From positions 1,425,254-1,489,253 of the forward strand of contig NW_008705566.1 in assembly GCF_000186865.1 (NCBI RefSeq): 64,000 nt of DNA, read 5' to 3'. Position numbers and translations under genes: made by a program. This document shows positions 18,142 to 27,660 of this stretch, one piece after another. The notes beneath the pieces are model-generated. The model made no database searches and was not told the origin of the DNA. It saw nothing but the letters and a program-made list of their open reading frames with translations. Source of the DNA: Aureococcus anophagefferens (lineage: Eukaryota > Sar > Pelagophyceae > Pelagomonadales > Pelagomonadaceae). Each line of letters starts with the position of its first letter. Position 1 is the first letter of the stretch.

Positions 18142-19233
18142 ATGGACGAGACGAAATCAGGCGACCCGCGGGGGGACACATGGCAGGAGAAAGCGAAAGA
18201 ATACGAACTCAAAAAGACACGGACGAAGCTCGCGCTCAACATTTGCACGATCTGCGGCCAAAGAAACGCCAAGGCTTGCCAAGGTTGCGGCACGACGGCC
18301 TACTGTTCGACGGAATGTCAACGCATCGACTGGCGCGACCGGGGCCACCGGAAGGCGTGCAAGTCGATCCAGGCGGAGCGGGCGGCGGAGGCCGCGCGCG
18401 CGGAGGCGCCGACGCCCCCGCCGTCGGTGGTGTTCTACGGCCCCGCGCCGCGGTCGCACGCCGACGAGGTCCGCGCGCGCATCGCCGCCGAACACGAGGC
18501 CGCCCGTGCGCGCCGCGAGGCGAACCCGGAGCGGGAGCCGCTCTCGGCGCGGTACGGGTCGCGGTGCCCGATCTGCTTCGAGGACTGGGACGTGAACGAA
18601 GGCACTTGCCTTCAAATTTGCTGCTGCCGAAGAGTCTGCGGTTCATGCTATGACAAGGTTCACGGCAAGCCGTGTCCTCTGTGTCGGATGCCGTGGGCGG
18701 AGTCTGAGGCGGAGGATCTGGCGCGGCTTCGTCGCCACGTGGAGAACGAGGTACCGGAAGCGATCACTTATTTGGGGAACGCGTACCATGAGGGTGACCT
18801 CGGCCTGAAAAGCGAAAAAAAAGCCGTGAAGCTCTACAAACGCGCGATGGAACTCGGGGACGTGATCGCCATGCTGAATCTTGGGGGCTCCTACGATCAT
18901 GGAGGAGGCGTCAAAGTGAACAAGAAGAAGGCGTTGCAGCTGTATCGTATGGCCGCGGATCGGGGCCACGCGAGGGCGCAATGCAACCTTGGACACATGC
19001 TTCTCGAGGAACAATATGATGAATCGCAGCGAGAGGGCTTCGAATATCTCAAGCTCAGTGCAGCCCAGGGCTTTACGGATGCACTCTACCAGGTCGGCTG
19101 GTGCTACGCAACCGGAGTGGGCACGGAAACCGACCTCGCCGAAGCCAAGCGCTGGTTCGAACGCGCAGCTGCCAAGGGCCACAAGGGCGCGATCCGCGGG
19201 CTAGAAGTCCTCGCGAGGCGGCACAGCTCGTAA
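18142..19233 (+). CDS. MYND/RING-like/Sel1-repeat protein, plus-array copy 3
   Basis: 363 residues from ATG 18142. MYND finger CTICGQRNAKACQGC with YCSTECQ; a shorter Pro linker (TPPPSVVFYG); RING-like finger CPICFEDWDVNEGTCLQ, CCCRRVCGSC, CPLC. The four-repeat Sel1 region contains GGSYDHGGGV and QYDESQREGFEYL. Relative to copies 1 and 5 its third and fourth Sel1 repeats use the EYLKLSAAQGF and DLAEAKRWFERAA variants. No disabling change is seen, so I regard it as functional. Confidence 0.85.
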   Translation: MDETKSGDPRGDTWQEKAKEYELKKTRTKLALNICTICGQRNAKACQGCGTTAYCSTECQRIDWRDRGHRKACKSIQAERAAEAARAEAPTPPPSVVFYGPAPRSHADEVRARIAAEHEAARARREANPEREPLSARYGSRCPICFEDWDVNEGTCLQICCCRRVCGSCYDKVHGKPCPLCRMPWAESEAEDLARLRRHVENEVPEAITYLGNAYHEGDLGLKSEKKAVKLYKRAMELGDVIAMLNLGGSYDHGGGVKVNKKKALQLYRMAADRGHARAQCNLGHMLLEEQYDESQREGFEYLKLSAAQGFTDALYQVGWCYATGVGTETDLAEAKRWFERAAAKGHKGAIRGLEVLARRHSS

Positions 19234-19262
19234 CAGCCGTGTTAAACACCCCGCGGCCGAAC

Positions 19263-19399
19263 CTAGCGCGGCGTCGTCGCCCCCGGCGGCTTGAAGTCGC
19301 GGGGGTCGGCGCCGTCGGCGGGGTTGTGCAGCGCGGCGAGGTTCGCCTCGATGGCGCGCTGGCCGAGGTCGTAGATCGCGGACACGACGAGCCCCTCGA
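19263..19399 (-). pseudogene. Duplicated 3' fragment of the HOOK-like gene (copy 3)
   Basis: Antisense fragment directly after MYND copy 3, matching the terminal part of the intact gene at 23165. Just beyond it, at 19396-19435, short GC-rich repeats of CCCTCGGAGGA-type sequence appear and the duplicated unit ends. Confidence 0.8.
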
Positions 19400-19439
19400 G
19401 GCTCCCTCGGAGGACGAGTCCCTCGGAGGAGACGAGGCC

Positions 19440-20655
19440 TGAGACAGTGGAGTGATCAAAACTCAGATTCTGATTGCCTGGATTTTTTTTTCGCGCGCGG
19501 TCGACGCACAGCCTCTACGGAGGACTAATGAACCCGGGCCCAAAATGATCGATTAATATTAATAGCGCACGCTGCGCCTTCCCTGTAATTCGCAACTCGT
19601 AGAGTGAGAATTTGGGAAGCGTAGCGGAGCAGAAGTTTCCACTAATAGCACGGTGGTGTGTCTGTGTCCTCCGGGAGTTTAGGAACGGATTGATTGCGAC
19701 GCCATCGAAACCAAAATCGACGCGGTCTGGACCGACGTTTCAATTGGGGTATTCCTCAGGTGAATAATATTCTACGTGCGCCAACTCGCCGCTGGTGCCG
19801 CGCGCCGCGCGTGGGACCCCCCCCGGGGGCTTTCGAAACGAATCGAAACACGGCTTTCGCGCGTCAGCGCGCGCGTCTTGGCCAGAAAATTGGTTCGCAG
19901 GGTGTACCAAACCCATGCGGACCCGGGCGCGGAGGGTCGCGCCGTCGGGCGATGTGAGTCGCGCGCGAGCGCGGCCGAGGTCGTCTCGGTGAAACGAGCG
20001 GAGCCGGCGCGCCGCGCGCGCGGACAGATGAACGAAACTCGCAACCTCAACGATCGTTCGTCGAGCGCGAGCGGCTACGATGATGTGTGATGTTCGTTCC
20101 GGGCTCTGCGGGGCGAGCTAGGCGGTACCCGAGGGGCTCGACACTCGCGCCTCAGGCTCTCGTGCGCGGCCGTCAGTGGTCTTCAAACTGCAGGCGGTGC
20201 GGGCGCCGCAGCGCACGCACGAAGTCAAACAACACACACGATGTGACCTCGTACTCAAGTCCGAAACAACGTCCGTGCATGTGCGGGACGACATCGCCTC
20301 GCGCCCGATCGCGGCGCATCGCAACCGTCACTTTGGCCCTCGAAGGTCACGTTGAACATCAACGAGCAGTTCGGCTCGCGTCCCTGGCCGAGTCCCCACA
20401 CCTCGACCCACTATGGCAAATTTTTCTGCATCTAGCTGCTCTCCATAGCTCTCCTCCCTGTGTAAAACGAGACGGACAGTTATTGCGTGCGCGAAGCTTT
20501 AGCTGTGGTTATCATTAGTTAATCTAGGTGCACCTAGATGTACGTTGATCACCGCACTGGCCTGAGACGCCTGAGGAGGCCTCGGGGGACGCCCTCGCAC
20601 AAGAGGCGGCCAGCCAGTCAGGACTCGCAGGTCTCGCTTGTGGAGGTCGAGTACA
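19440..20655. other. Gene-free spacer inside the MYND array
   Basis: About 1.2 kb without a supported gene. Base composition is visibly more AT-rich and mixed than in flanking genes (for example AATGATCGATTAATATTAATAG near 19545). ORFs here are short and lack any family motif. A perfect 16-bp palindrome, TCTAGGTGCACCTAGA, lies at about 20523-20538. I compared by eye with U-type snRNA cores and tRNA T-arms and saw nothing. The spacer interrupts the otherwise regular 1.3-kb spacing, so it may be an insertion or a decayed unit. Confidence 0.6.
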
Positions 20656-21780
20656 ATGGACGAGCGCACGACGAATTCAGACGACGCGCCTGGGGGCAAT
20701 TCGGAGAAGCAGCAGGAGTATGAAGCGAAGAAGCGGGAGTACGAAGCCAAGAAGGCCCGGACGAAGCTCGCGCTCAACATTTGCACGATCTGCGGCCAAA
20801 AAAACGCCAAGGCTTGCCAAGGTTGCGGCACGACGGTCTACTGTTCGACGGACTGCCAACGCATCGACTGGCGCGACCGGGGCCACCGGAAGGCGTGCAA
20901 ACAGATCCAGAACGAGCGCGCGGCGGAGGCCGCGCGCGCGGAGGCGCCGACGCCCCCGCCGTCGCCGCCGCGCGAGGTGTTCTACGGCCCCGCGCCGCGG
21001 TCGCACGCCGACGAGGTCCGCGCGCGCATCGCCGCCGAACACGAGGCCGCTCGCGCGCGCCGCGAGGCGAACCCGGCACCAGTGCCGCAGTCGGCGCGGT
21101 ACGGGTCGCGGTGCCCGATTTGCTTGGACGAATGGGACGTGAACGAACACACTTGCCTTCAAATTTGCTGCTGCCGAAGAGTCTGCGGTTCATGCGGTGA
21201 CAAGCTTCACGGCAAGCCGTGTCCTCTGTGTCGTTTGCCGTGGCCGGAGTCTGAGGCGGAGCAGCTGGCGCGGCTTCGCCGCCACGTGGAGAACGAGGTA
21301 CCGGAAGCGATTACTTATTTGGGGAACGCGTACCGTGAGGGTGACCTCGGCCTGAAAAGCGAAAAAAAAGCCGTGAAGCTCTACAAGCGCGCGGCGGAAC
21401 TCGGGGACGTGATCGCCATGCTGAATCTTGGGTGCTCCTACGATCATGGAGGAGGCGTCAAAATGAACAAGAAGAAGGCGTTGCAGCTGTATCGTATGGC
21501 CGCGGATCGGGGCCACGCGAGTGCGCAATGCAACCTTGGACACATGCTTCTCGACGGAGGTTCTGATGAATCGCAGCGAGAAGCCTTCGAATACTTGAAG
21601 CTCAGTGCAGCCCAGGGCTTTACGCATGCGATCTACCAGGTCGGCTTCTGCTACGTAAACGGAGAGGGCACGGAAACCGACCTCGCCGAAGCCAAGCGCT
21701 GGTTCGAACGCGCAGCTGCCAAGGGCCACAAGGATGCAATCCGCGGGCTAGAAGTCCTCGCGGGGCGGCACAGCTCGTAA
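20656..21780 (+). CDS. MYND/RING-like/Sel1-repeat protein, plus-array copy 4
   Basis: 374 residues from ATG 20656. Its N-terminus (KKREYEAKKARTKLAL) resembles copy 1 rather than its neighbours, while its RING finger and Sel1 region (CPICLDEWDVNE, DLAEAKRWFERAA) resemble copies 2 and 3, so it looks mosaic. MYND finger CTICGQKNAKACQGCGTTVYC with all ligands; RING-like finger CCCRRVCGSCGDKLHGK then CPLC. Four Sel1 repeats end at VLAGRHSS. It stands after the 1.2-kb spacer. Confidence 0.85.
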   Translation: MDERTTNSDDAPGGNSEKQQEYEAKKREYEAKKARTKLALNICTICGQKNAKACQGCGTTVYCSTDCQRIDWRDRGHRKACKQIQNERAAEAARAEAPTPPPSPPREVFYGPAPRSHADEVRARIAAEHEAARARREANPAPVPQSARYGSRCPICLDEWDVNEHTCLQICCCRRVCGSCGDKLHGKPCPLCRLPWPESEAEQLARLRRHVENEVPEAITYLGNAYREGDLGLKSEKKAVKLYKRAAELGDVIAMLNLGCSYDHGGGVKMNKKKALQLYRMAADRGHASAQCNLGHMLLDGGSDESQREAFEYLKLSAAQGFTHAIYQVGFCYVNGEGTETDLAEAKRWFERAAAKGHKDAIRGLEVLAGRHSS

Positions 21781-21807
21781 CAGCCATGTTAAGCACCGCG
21801 GCCGAAC

Positions 21808-21943
21808 CTAGCGCGGCGTCGTCGCCCCCGGCGGCTTGAAGTCGCGGGGGTCGGCGCCGTCGGCGGGGTTGTGCAACGCGGCGAGGTTCGCCTCGATGAC
21901 GCGCTGGCCGAGGTCGTAGATCGCGGACACGACGAGCCCCTCC
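21808..21943 (-). pseudogene. Duplicated 3' fragment of the HOOK-like gene (copy 4)
   Basis: The best preserved fragment: the frame for EGLVVSAIYDLGQRVIEAN through GATTPR is uninterrupted and ends at a TAG in place of the intact gene's GV-stop. There is no upstream coding sequence, so it is a relic of the segmental duplication rather than a gene. Confidence 0.85.
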
Positions 21944-21998
21944 GAAAAAACTCGCTGAACAGGCAGGTCTTGAGTTGTGGAGGAGGTCGAGCAGAGGC

Positions 21999-23117
21999 AT
22001 GGACGAGACGAAATCAGGCGACGCGCGGGGGGACACATGGCAGGAGAAAGCGAAAGAATACGAACTCAAAAAGACACGGACGAAGCTCGCGCTCAATATT
22101 TGTACGATCTGCGGCGCGGATAAAGCCAAGGCCTGCCAAGGCTGCGGAACTACAGCTTACTGTTCGACGGACTGCCAACGCATCGACTGGCGCGACCGGG
22201 GCCACCGGAAGGCGTGCAAATCGATCCAGGCGGAGCGCGCGGCGGAGGCGGCGCGCGCGGAGGCGCCGACGCCCCCGCCGTCGCCGCCGCGCGACGTCTT
22301 CTACGGCCCCGCGCCGCGGTCGCACGCCGACGAGGTCCGCGCGCGCATCGCCGCGGAGCACGAGGCCGCACGGGCGCGGCGCGAGGAGAACCCGGAGCCG
22401 GCGCCGCAGTCGGAGCGATTCGGGTCGCGGTGCCCGCTCTGCTTTGAGGACTGGGACGTGAACGAAGGCACTTCCCTTCAGATTTGCTGCTGCCGAAGAG
22501 TCTGCAGTTCATGCGGTGACAAGCTTCACGGCAAACAGTGTCCTCTGTGTCGGATGCCGTGGGCGGAGTCTGAGGCGGAGGAGCTGGCGCGGCTTCGTCG
22601 CCACGTGGAGAACGAGGTACCGGAAGCGATTACTTATTTGGGGAACGCGTACCGTGATGGTGATTTCGGCTTGAAAAGCGAGAAAAAAGCCGTGAAGCTC
22701 TACAAACGCGCCGTCGAGCTCGGGGACGTGTCCGCCACGCTGAATCTCGGGTACGCCTACAGGCGTGGAGAAGGCGTCAAAATGAACATGAAGAAGGCAA
22801 TGCAGCTCTATCGAATGGCCGCGAATCGGGGCGACGCGCAGGCGCAATGCAACCTTGCGAAGGTTCTTCTCGACGAAGGTTCTGATGAATCACAGCGAGA
22901 AGCCTTCAAATACTATATGCTCAGTGCAGCCCGGGGCTTTACGGATGCGATCTACATGGTCGGCCAGTGCCACGTAAACGGAGAGGGCACGGAAGTCGAC
23001 CTCGTCGAAGGCAAACGATGGTTCGAACGCGCAGCTGCCAAGGGCGACAAGGATGCGGTCGAAGCGCTAGAAGAAGTGCTAGAAATGCTAGAAGAGCTCG
23101 CGCGGCACGGCACGTAA
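21999..23117 (+). CDS. MYND/RING-like/Sel1-repeat protein, plus-array copy 5
   Basis: 372 residues from ATG 21999. MYND finger CTICGADKAKACQGC...HRKAC; RING-like finger CPLCFEDWDVNEGTSLQ with CCCRRVCSSC and CPLC. Linker and Sel1 sequence (EENPEPAPQSERF, FKYYMLSAARGF, DLVEGKRWFERAA) pair it with copy 1 although the two lie at opposite ends of the array. The C-terminus has a short local duplication (EALEEVLEMLEELARH). It is tail-to-tail with the intact HOOK-like gene, only about 47 bp between the stops. Confidence 0.85.
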   Translation: MDETKSGDARGDTWQEKAKEYELKKTRTKLALNICTICGADKAKACQGCGTTAYCSTDCQRIDWRDRGHRKACKSIQAERAAEAARAEAPTPPPSPPRDVFYGPAPRSHADEVRARIAAEHEAARARREENPEPAPQSERFGSRCPLCFEDWDVNEGTSLQICCCRRVCSSCGDKLHGKQCPLCRMPWAESEAEELARLRRHVENEVPEAITYLGNAYRDGDFGLKSEKKAVKLYKRAVELGDVSATLNLGYAYRRGEGVKMNMKKAMQLYRMAANRGDAQAQCNLAKVLLDEGSDESQREAFKYYMLSAARGFTDAIYMVGQCHVNGEGTEVDLVEGKRWFERAAAKGDKDAVEALEEVLEMLEELARHGT

Positions 23118-23164
23118 ACCATGTTAAATACCCCGCCCTGCGGGTCGGGGACGTAAATGCCGCG

Positions 23165-25186
23165 TTAAACACCCCGCGGCGTCGTCGCCCCCGGCGGCTT
23201 GAAGTCGCGGGGGTCGGCGCCGTCGGCGGGGTTGTGCAGCGCGGCGAGGTTCGCCTCGATGACGCGCTGGCCGAGGTCGTAGATCGCGGACACGACCAAG
23301 CCCTCCTCGCGCTTGTGCGCGGTGCGGTCCGTGCGGACGCGGGCCTCGAGGTTCGTGATCTTGTCCTGCTTCTCCTTGATCTGGTTCTTGTAGGTCTGGA
23401 CGAGGACGCTGTACTTCTCCTGGACGTTGTGGAGCGTCTTCCGCGTGTACGTCTCGAGCTTCTCCCGGTCCGCCTGCAGCTTCGCGATCGTCGCGTCGCG
23501 CTCCGCGAGGACCGCCGCGCGGTCGTCGGCGGCCGGCGGCGGCGGCGCGGCGGACGTCTCCGGCGGCGCGGCGCCGACCGCGGGCGCGGCCGCGAGCGCG
23601 CGCCTCGCGTCGTCGAGGTCCGCGGCGAGTTTCGCGGCGCGCTCGTCGAGGCGGCTCGCGTGGGCCTCGGCGTCGGCGGCCTTGGCGCGGGCGTCGAGGG
23701 CGTCGCGCTCGCGCGCCGCGAGGGACGCTTCCAAGTCCCTGAGCTGGCCCTCGAGCACGTCCGCGCGCGCGGCGGCCGCGGCCGGCGGCGCGGCGCCCGA
23801 CCCGCCGTCGGCCGGCGCGGCGGCCGCGGCCTCGAGGCGCTGGTTCTCGCGCTCGAGGCGCGCGACCTTGGCGCGGAGCTGGGCGGCGGACTCGCCGAAG
23901 ACGGGCGCGAAGTCGTCGCCGCCGTCCGGCGCCGCGTCGCGCGGCGCGTCGTCCGCGGCCGCGGGCGCGCGCGCCGTCGCGGCCGCGAGCTCCTCCTCGA
24001 AGAAGCGCCGCGCCTCCGACGCCTCCTCGAGGTCCTCCCGGCAGCGGCGGAGCTCCGCGTCCTTGAGCTCGAGGGCGCTCTTGAGCTCGAAGGCCTCGCG
24101 GTCGCGCGCGGACCGCTCGGCCTTCAACCGCTCGCACTCCGCCTGCGCGCCGCCCGCGTTCGCGACGACGCCCTCCAGCCGCAGGATCTCCGCGAGGTAG
24201 GCCGCGTTCTGGTCGTCGAGGTCCTTCATCTCCCGCCGCGCGCTCGATAAGTCTTCCACCTTCTTCCTCAGCTTGTCCGCGCGCGCCTCCGCGACCTCGG
24301 CCTCGGCGCACCGGCTCCGCGCGACGTCGAGCTCGTCGACGAGCGCCTGCTTCGCCGTCGCCGCGGTCCGCGCCGCTTCCAATAGCGCGTCGACGCGGCC
24401 CTCGAGGGCGCCGTTGGCCGTCGCGAGGCGCTCGCCCTCGAGTTCCGACGCGCGGAGCCGCTCCTTCGCGCGCTCCGCCTGCGCGACCGCGGCCGCGCGC
24501 TCGCCGCGCGCCTCCTCGAGCTCCGCCGCCAGCTCGTCGCGCGCCGCCTCCGCCGCCGCGCAGCGCTTCGCGCCCGCGGCCTCCGCGGCGTCGCGCGCGT
24601 CCTTGAGCGCCGCGACCTCGCGCCGCATCGCGTCCGCGGCCGCGCGCGCGTCGTCGCCGTCGCCGCTCTCGGCGCGCGCGCGGGGCGACGCGGCCCGCGC
24701 GTCGCCGGACGCCGCCGGCGACGCCGAGACGGCCTGCATGGCGCGCTCGACGACGACCATGAGCGCCGCCTGCGACGCGTCGTCGAGGCTCATGATCGCG
24801 CCGATGTAGCGCTGCTTCCGCGCGCACTGCACCGCCGCGCCCAGCACGAGCTCGGCCGCGCGGCAGCTCGACGCCGCGTCGCCCTTGGCCGCGCCCTCGG
24901 CGTCGACGTCGTCCGCCAGGGCCGACACGTCGCGGCCGACCTCGACCGCGTACCACTCCGCCGCGCGCCGGAGCAGCCGCCGGAGCCGCCCGGCGCCCAG
25001 CGCCCAGTTCGACTCGCCGAGGTCGCCCGTGACGTCGAGGCCCGCGGCATCGCCGGACACCTCGGCGAACACGAGACTCAGCGCGACGCCGTTCCCGAGC
25101 TTCGACGCCTCGGCGGCCTCGCAGCCGGCGAAGGTCCGCGCCCAGGCCGCGACGGCGCCGAGGTCGCCGGCGGCGTCGGCGGCCAT
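23165..25186 (-). CDS. HOOK-like coiled-coil protein (intact parent of the fragments)
   Basis: 673 residues from ATG 25186. The first 150 residues (VAAWARTF, LGNGVALSLVFAEVSG, RYIGAIMSLDD) resemble a HOOK-type calponin-homology-like domain. The remainder is almost all coiled coil, rich in Ala/Glu/Arg, ending with KTLHNVQEKYSVLVQTYKN and a conserved C-terminal cap EGLVVSAIYDLGQ. HOOK proteins link cargo to dynein on microtubules (family knowledge), so cytoskeletal transport is the likely role, stated as inference. Its last 130 bp recur four times in the MYND array to its left. The upstream frame open to 25960 is antisense to the AAA gene. It shares a 157-bp divergent promoter. Confidence 0.7.
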   Translation of the reverse strand: MAADAAGDLGAVAAWARTFAGCEAAEASKLGNGVALSLVFAEVSGDAAGLDVTGDLGESNWALGAGRLRRLLRRAAEWYAVEVGRDVSALADDVDAEGAAKGDAASSCRAAELVLGAAVQCARKQRYIGAIMSLDDASQAALMVVVERAMQAVSASPAASGDARAASPRARAESGDGDDARAAADAMRREVAALKDARDAAEAAGAKRCAAAEAARDELAAELEEARGERAAAVAQAERAKERLRASELEGERLATANGALEGRVDALLEAARTAATAKQALVDELDVARSRCAEAEVAEARADKLRKKVEDLSSARREMKDLDDQNAAYLAEILRLEGVVANAGGAQAECERLKAERSARDREAFELKSALELKDAELRRCREDLEEASEARRFFEEELAAATARAPAAADDAPRDAAPDGGDDFAPVFGESAAQLRAKVARLERENQRLEAAAAAPADGGSGAAPPAAAAARADVLEGQLRDLEASLAARERDALDARAKAADAEAHASRLDERAAKLAADLDDARRALAAAPAVGAAPPETSAAPPPPAADDRAAVLAERDATIAKLQADREKLETYTRKTLHNVQEKYSVLVQTYKNQIKEKQDKITNLEARVRTDRTAHKREEGLVVSAIYDLGQRVIEANLAALHNPADGADPRDFKPPGATTPRGV

Positions 25187-25343
25187 CGCTTTTAAAAACT
25201 GTGCTTGCTGCCAACTGCGCGCCGCCGCGCCGTCACGAGCGACGACTGCGCCGGCAGCGCGGCGTCGATTGCCACAGGCCGTCGTCTTGGACAAGCGACG
25301 CCGACGGTGGAATCGTGCAAGGCTGCCCGCACCCGTTGCGACG
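25187..25343. promoter_or_regulatory. Divergent promoter between the HOOK-like and katanin-like genes
   Basis: Only 157 bp separate the two start codons. An AT-rich CTTTTAAAAAC lies 3-13 bases from the HOOK-like ATG and stands out from the GC-rich surroundings; it may be part of that gene's initiation region. The two products are both cytoskeletal by family, so co-regulation is plausible (inference). Confidence 0.4.
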
Positions 25344-27389
25344 ATGGGGGACGATGTGCAGCTCCAGCGGGCGCTCATGGCGAGCTTCCAGAGCGCGCCG
25401 CGGCCGTCGGCCGGCGGCGGCGGCGGCGGCTTCGGCCGGTCGTCGACGTTCACGAGCTCGCCCTTCGGCCCGCAGCGCGGCGGGTCGTCGCGGTCCGTCG
25501 GGTCCTCGGGCCGGTCGACGCGGGGCACGCTGGCCAAGGCGGGCATCGCCGCGGCGACGGAGGGCGGCCTGTCGCGGCGCGGCGCGACGGGGTCGCTGTC
25601 GGCGCGGCGCGCGTCGCTCACGGACCAGGGCCGCAGCGAGGAGCGCAACTTCGGCGCGGAGATCGGCACCGGCGGCCGGAAGCTCGGCGAGCGCGTCGAC
25701 GTGCTGCCGAAGCCGAGCGCGCCGAGCCGCGAGGATTTAGGCGACGGCTGGTGGCGCCTGAGCGGGCCGAAGAGCGGGTCCTTCCGCAAGGCGGGCCTCC
25801 ACACGATCGCGGAGGCCTCGAAGGGCCGGCCGTTGGTCTGCGCGTTCGAGTCGCGCGTCGAGGTCGTCCGGAGCGCCGTCGGCGCCGAATGCGACGGCGA
25901 CCGGAGCTTCGCCGTCGAGGCGTCCTTCAAGGCCTGCGTCGACAGCGCCAACGCGCGCACCGAAGACGACGGCGCCGCCGCGGGCTTCGCGGTCCTCGTG
26001 GGACTGAAAGGCGGCGATTCCTACGTCGCCGTCCGCGCGGACGCGCTCCACAAGACCTGGACCCTGGAGCTCCACACGCCCGGCGGCGTCGACGTCGTCG
26101 CCGACGCCGTCGACGCGTCGCTGAAGCCGAACAAGTTCGTCGAGGTGCTCGTGCAGGTCCGCGGCGCCGCGATCTCCGTCGAGTCGGACCGCCACCCCGT
26201 CTTCACGTCCGTCGGGCTCGGCAGCCCGCCGGGCGGGCCGTCGGTCTTCGCCGGCGCCGTGGGCGTCCGCGCGGGCCGCCGCGAGCGCGTCGCGCTCAAG
26301 GGCTGGCGCATCGTCGCCGAGCGGCGCGCGCCGCCGAAGGAAGCGCGGCGCGCGTCCGCGACGACGGCGGCGCCCGCGGCGCCGACGTCGCTCCGCGCCG
26401 CCCTGGAGCGGCAGGGCGAGCCCGCGGAGGAGAAGCGGCCCCTGCGCGAGCGGACGAACGAGCGGGACCGGTCGGGCTGGGACGCGAACGCGCGCGAGGA
26501 CGCGATCGACGACACGCTCGTGGAGCCGTCGCGGCTGAACGTGACCATGGACGACGTCGTCGGCCTCGAGGCCGCCAAGGGCGCCCTCAACGAGGCCGTC
26601 GTGCTGCCCATGCTCGTGCCCGAGCTCTTCACGGGCATCCGGAGCCCGTGGCGCGGCGTCTTGCTGTTCGGCCCGCCGGGCACGGGCAAGACGCTGCTGG
26701 CCAAGGCCGCGGCGGGCGTCGAGGGCGCGACGTTCTTCAACGTCTCCGCGGCGACGCTCGCGTCGAAGCACCGCGGCGAGTCGGAGAAGCTGGTGCGCGC
26801 GTTGTTCGCGCGCGCGCGCGGCGAGGACCGCGGCGTCGTCTTCTTCGACGAGGTCGACGCGCTCTGCGCGCGGCGCGGCGGCGACGGCGAGCACGAGGCG
26901 TCGCGGCGCCTCAAGACGGAGCTGCTCACGCAGCTCGACGGCGTCCGCGGCGCCGCGGAGCGCGTGACCGTCCTCGCGGCGACGAACCGGCCCTGGGACC
27001 TCGACGACGCCGTGCTCCGGCGCCTCGAGCGGCGCGTCCACGTCCCGCCGCCGGGGCCCGCGGGGCGCGAGGCGCTGCTGCGGCTCTCCCTCGAGGGCAC
27101 GAAGCACGCCATGTCGGACGCGGACGTCGCCGCGCTCGCGGCGAGGGCCGAGGGCTACAGCGGCGCGGACGTCGTCCTGGCCTGCCGCGAGGCGTCGATG
27201 ATGCCCATGCGCCGCCTCATCGACGGCGTCGACCCGGCGGACCTCGCGGCCGTCGCCGCGGACCTCGACAACGAGCCCGTCTCGCTCGCGGACTTCTCCG
27301 CGGCGTTCGCGAGCACGAAGCCGTCGATCACGCCCGCGGACGTCGACAAGCACCTCGCCTGGGCGGCGCGCTTCGGGGCGGGGAACTAA
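25344..27389 (+). CDS. Katanin/spastin-type AAA ATPase with an N-terminal LamG/ConA-like domain
   Basis: 681 residues. The C-terminal AAA module (about 400-670) has NVTMDDVVGLEAAKGALNEAV, Walker A GPPGTGKT, the pore-loop region ASKHRGESEKLVRALF, Walker B VVFFDEVDAL, sensor 1 ATNRPWDLDDAVLRRLERR with two arginine fingers, and the GYSGADVVLACREA sensor-2 helix. These place it in the meiotic clade with katanin p60 and spastin (microtubule severing). The N-terminus is a Gly/Ser/Arg-rich disordered segment. Residues about 130-330 look like a beta-sandwich (SFAVEASFKACVD, GFAVLVGLKGGDSYVAVR, FVEVLVQVRGAAISVE), not the usual MIT domain. ATG 25344 follows a normal short leader. Confidence 0.85.
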   Translation: MGDDVQLQRALMASFQSAPRPSAGGGGGGFGRSSTFTSSPFGPQRGGSSRSVGSSGRSTRGTLAKAGIAAATEGGLSRRGATGSLSARRASLTDQGRSEERNFGAEIGTGGRKLGERVDVLPKPSAPSREDLGDGWWRLSGPKSGSFRKAGLHTIAEASKGRPLVCAFESRVEVVRSAVGAECDGDRSFAVEASFKACVDSANARTEDDGAAAGFAVLVGLKGGDSYVAVRADALHKTWTLELHTPGGVDVVADAVDASLKPNKFVEVLVQVRGAAISVESDRHPVFTSVGLGSPPGGPSVFAGAVGVRAGRRERVALKGWRIVAERRAPPKEARRASATTAAPAAPTSLRAALERQGEPAEEKRPLRERTNERDRSGWDANAREDAIDDTLVEPSRLNVTMDDVVGLEAAKGALNEAVVLPMLVPELFTGIRSPWRGVLLFGPPGTGKTLLAKAAAGVEGATFFNVSAATLASKHRGESEKLVRALFARARGEDRGVVFFDEVDALCARRGGDGEHEASRRLKTELLTQLDGVRGAAERVTVLAATNRPWDLDDAVLRRLERRVHVPPPGPAGREALLRLSLEGTKHAMSDADVAALAARAEGYSGADVVLACREASMMPMRRLIDGVDPADLAAVAADLDNEPVSLADFSAAFASTKPSITPADVDKHLAWAARFGAGN

Positions 27390-27660
27390 CGCGTATTTTT
27401 AGGTCGACACTCGATGTTGGCATCGGCGTGGAAGGGGGAGGAGCAACGGGAGGACCAGGGTGAGGACCGGCGGACGCGTCGAGACTGCTTCAACACGGCC
27501 ACCAACGCAAACCCTTTGGCAGATCAGTCCAATCGTGCGCCGCCGCTCGGAGCGAGCTGCAGCTCTAACTGTTTGCGCTTCGTCGTCGGCGCCGTCGGGG
27601 TCAGTGCACGGAACTGCGCTCGGCAGTCATTCGCCGACGCCCCGGGGCCGCGCCGGGGCC

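Noticed and set aside
19440..20640. snRNA or other ncRNA in the AT-richer spacer
   Set aside because: By-eye comparison with U1-U6 cores found no conserved Sm site or stem arrangement.
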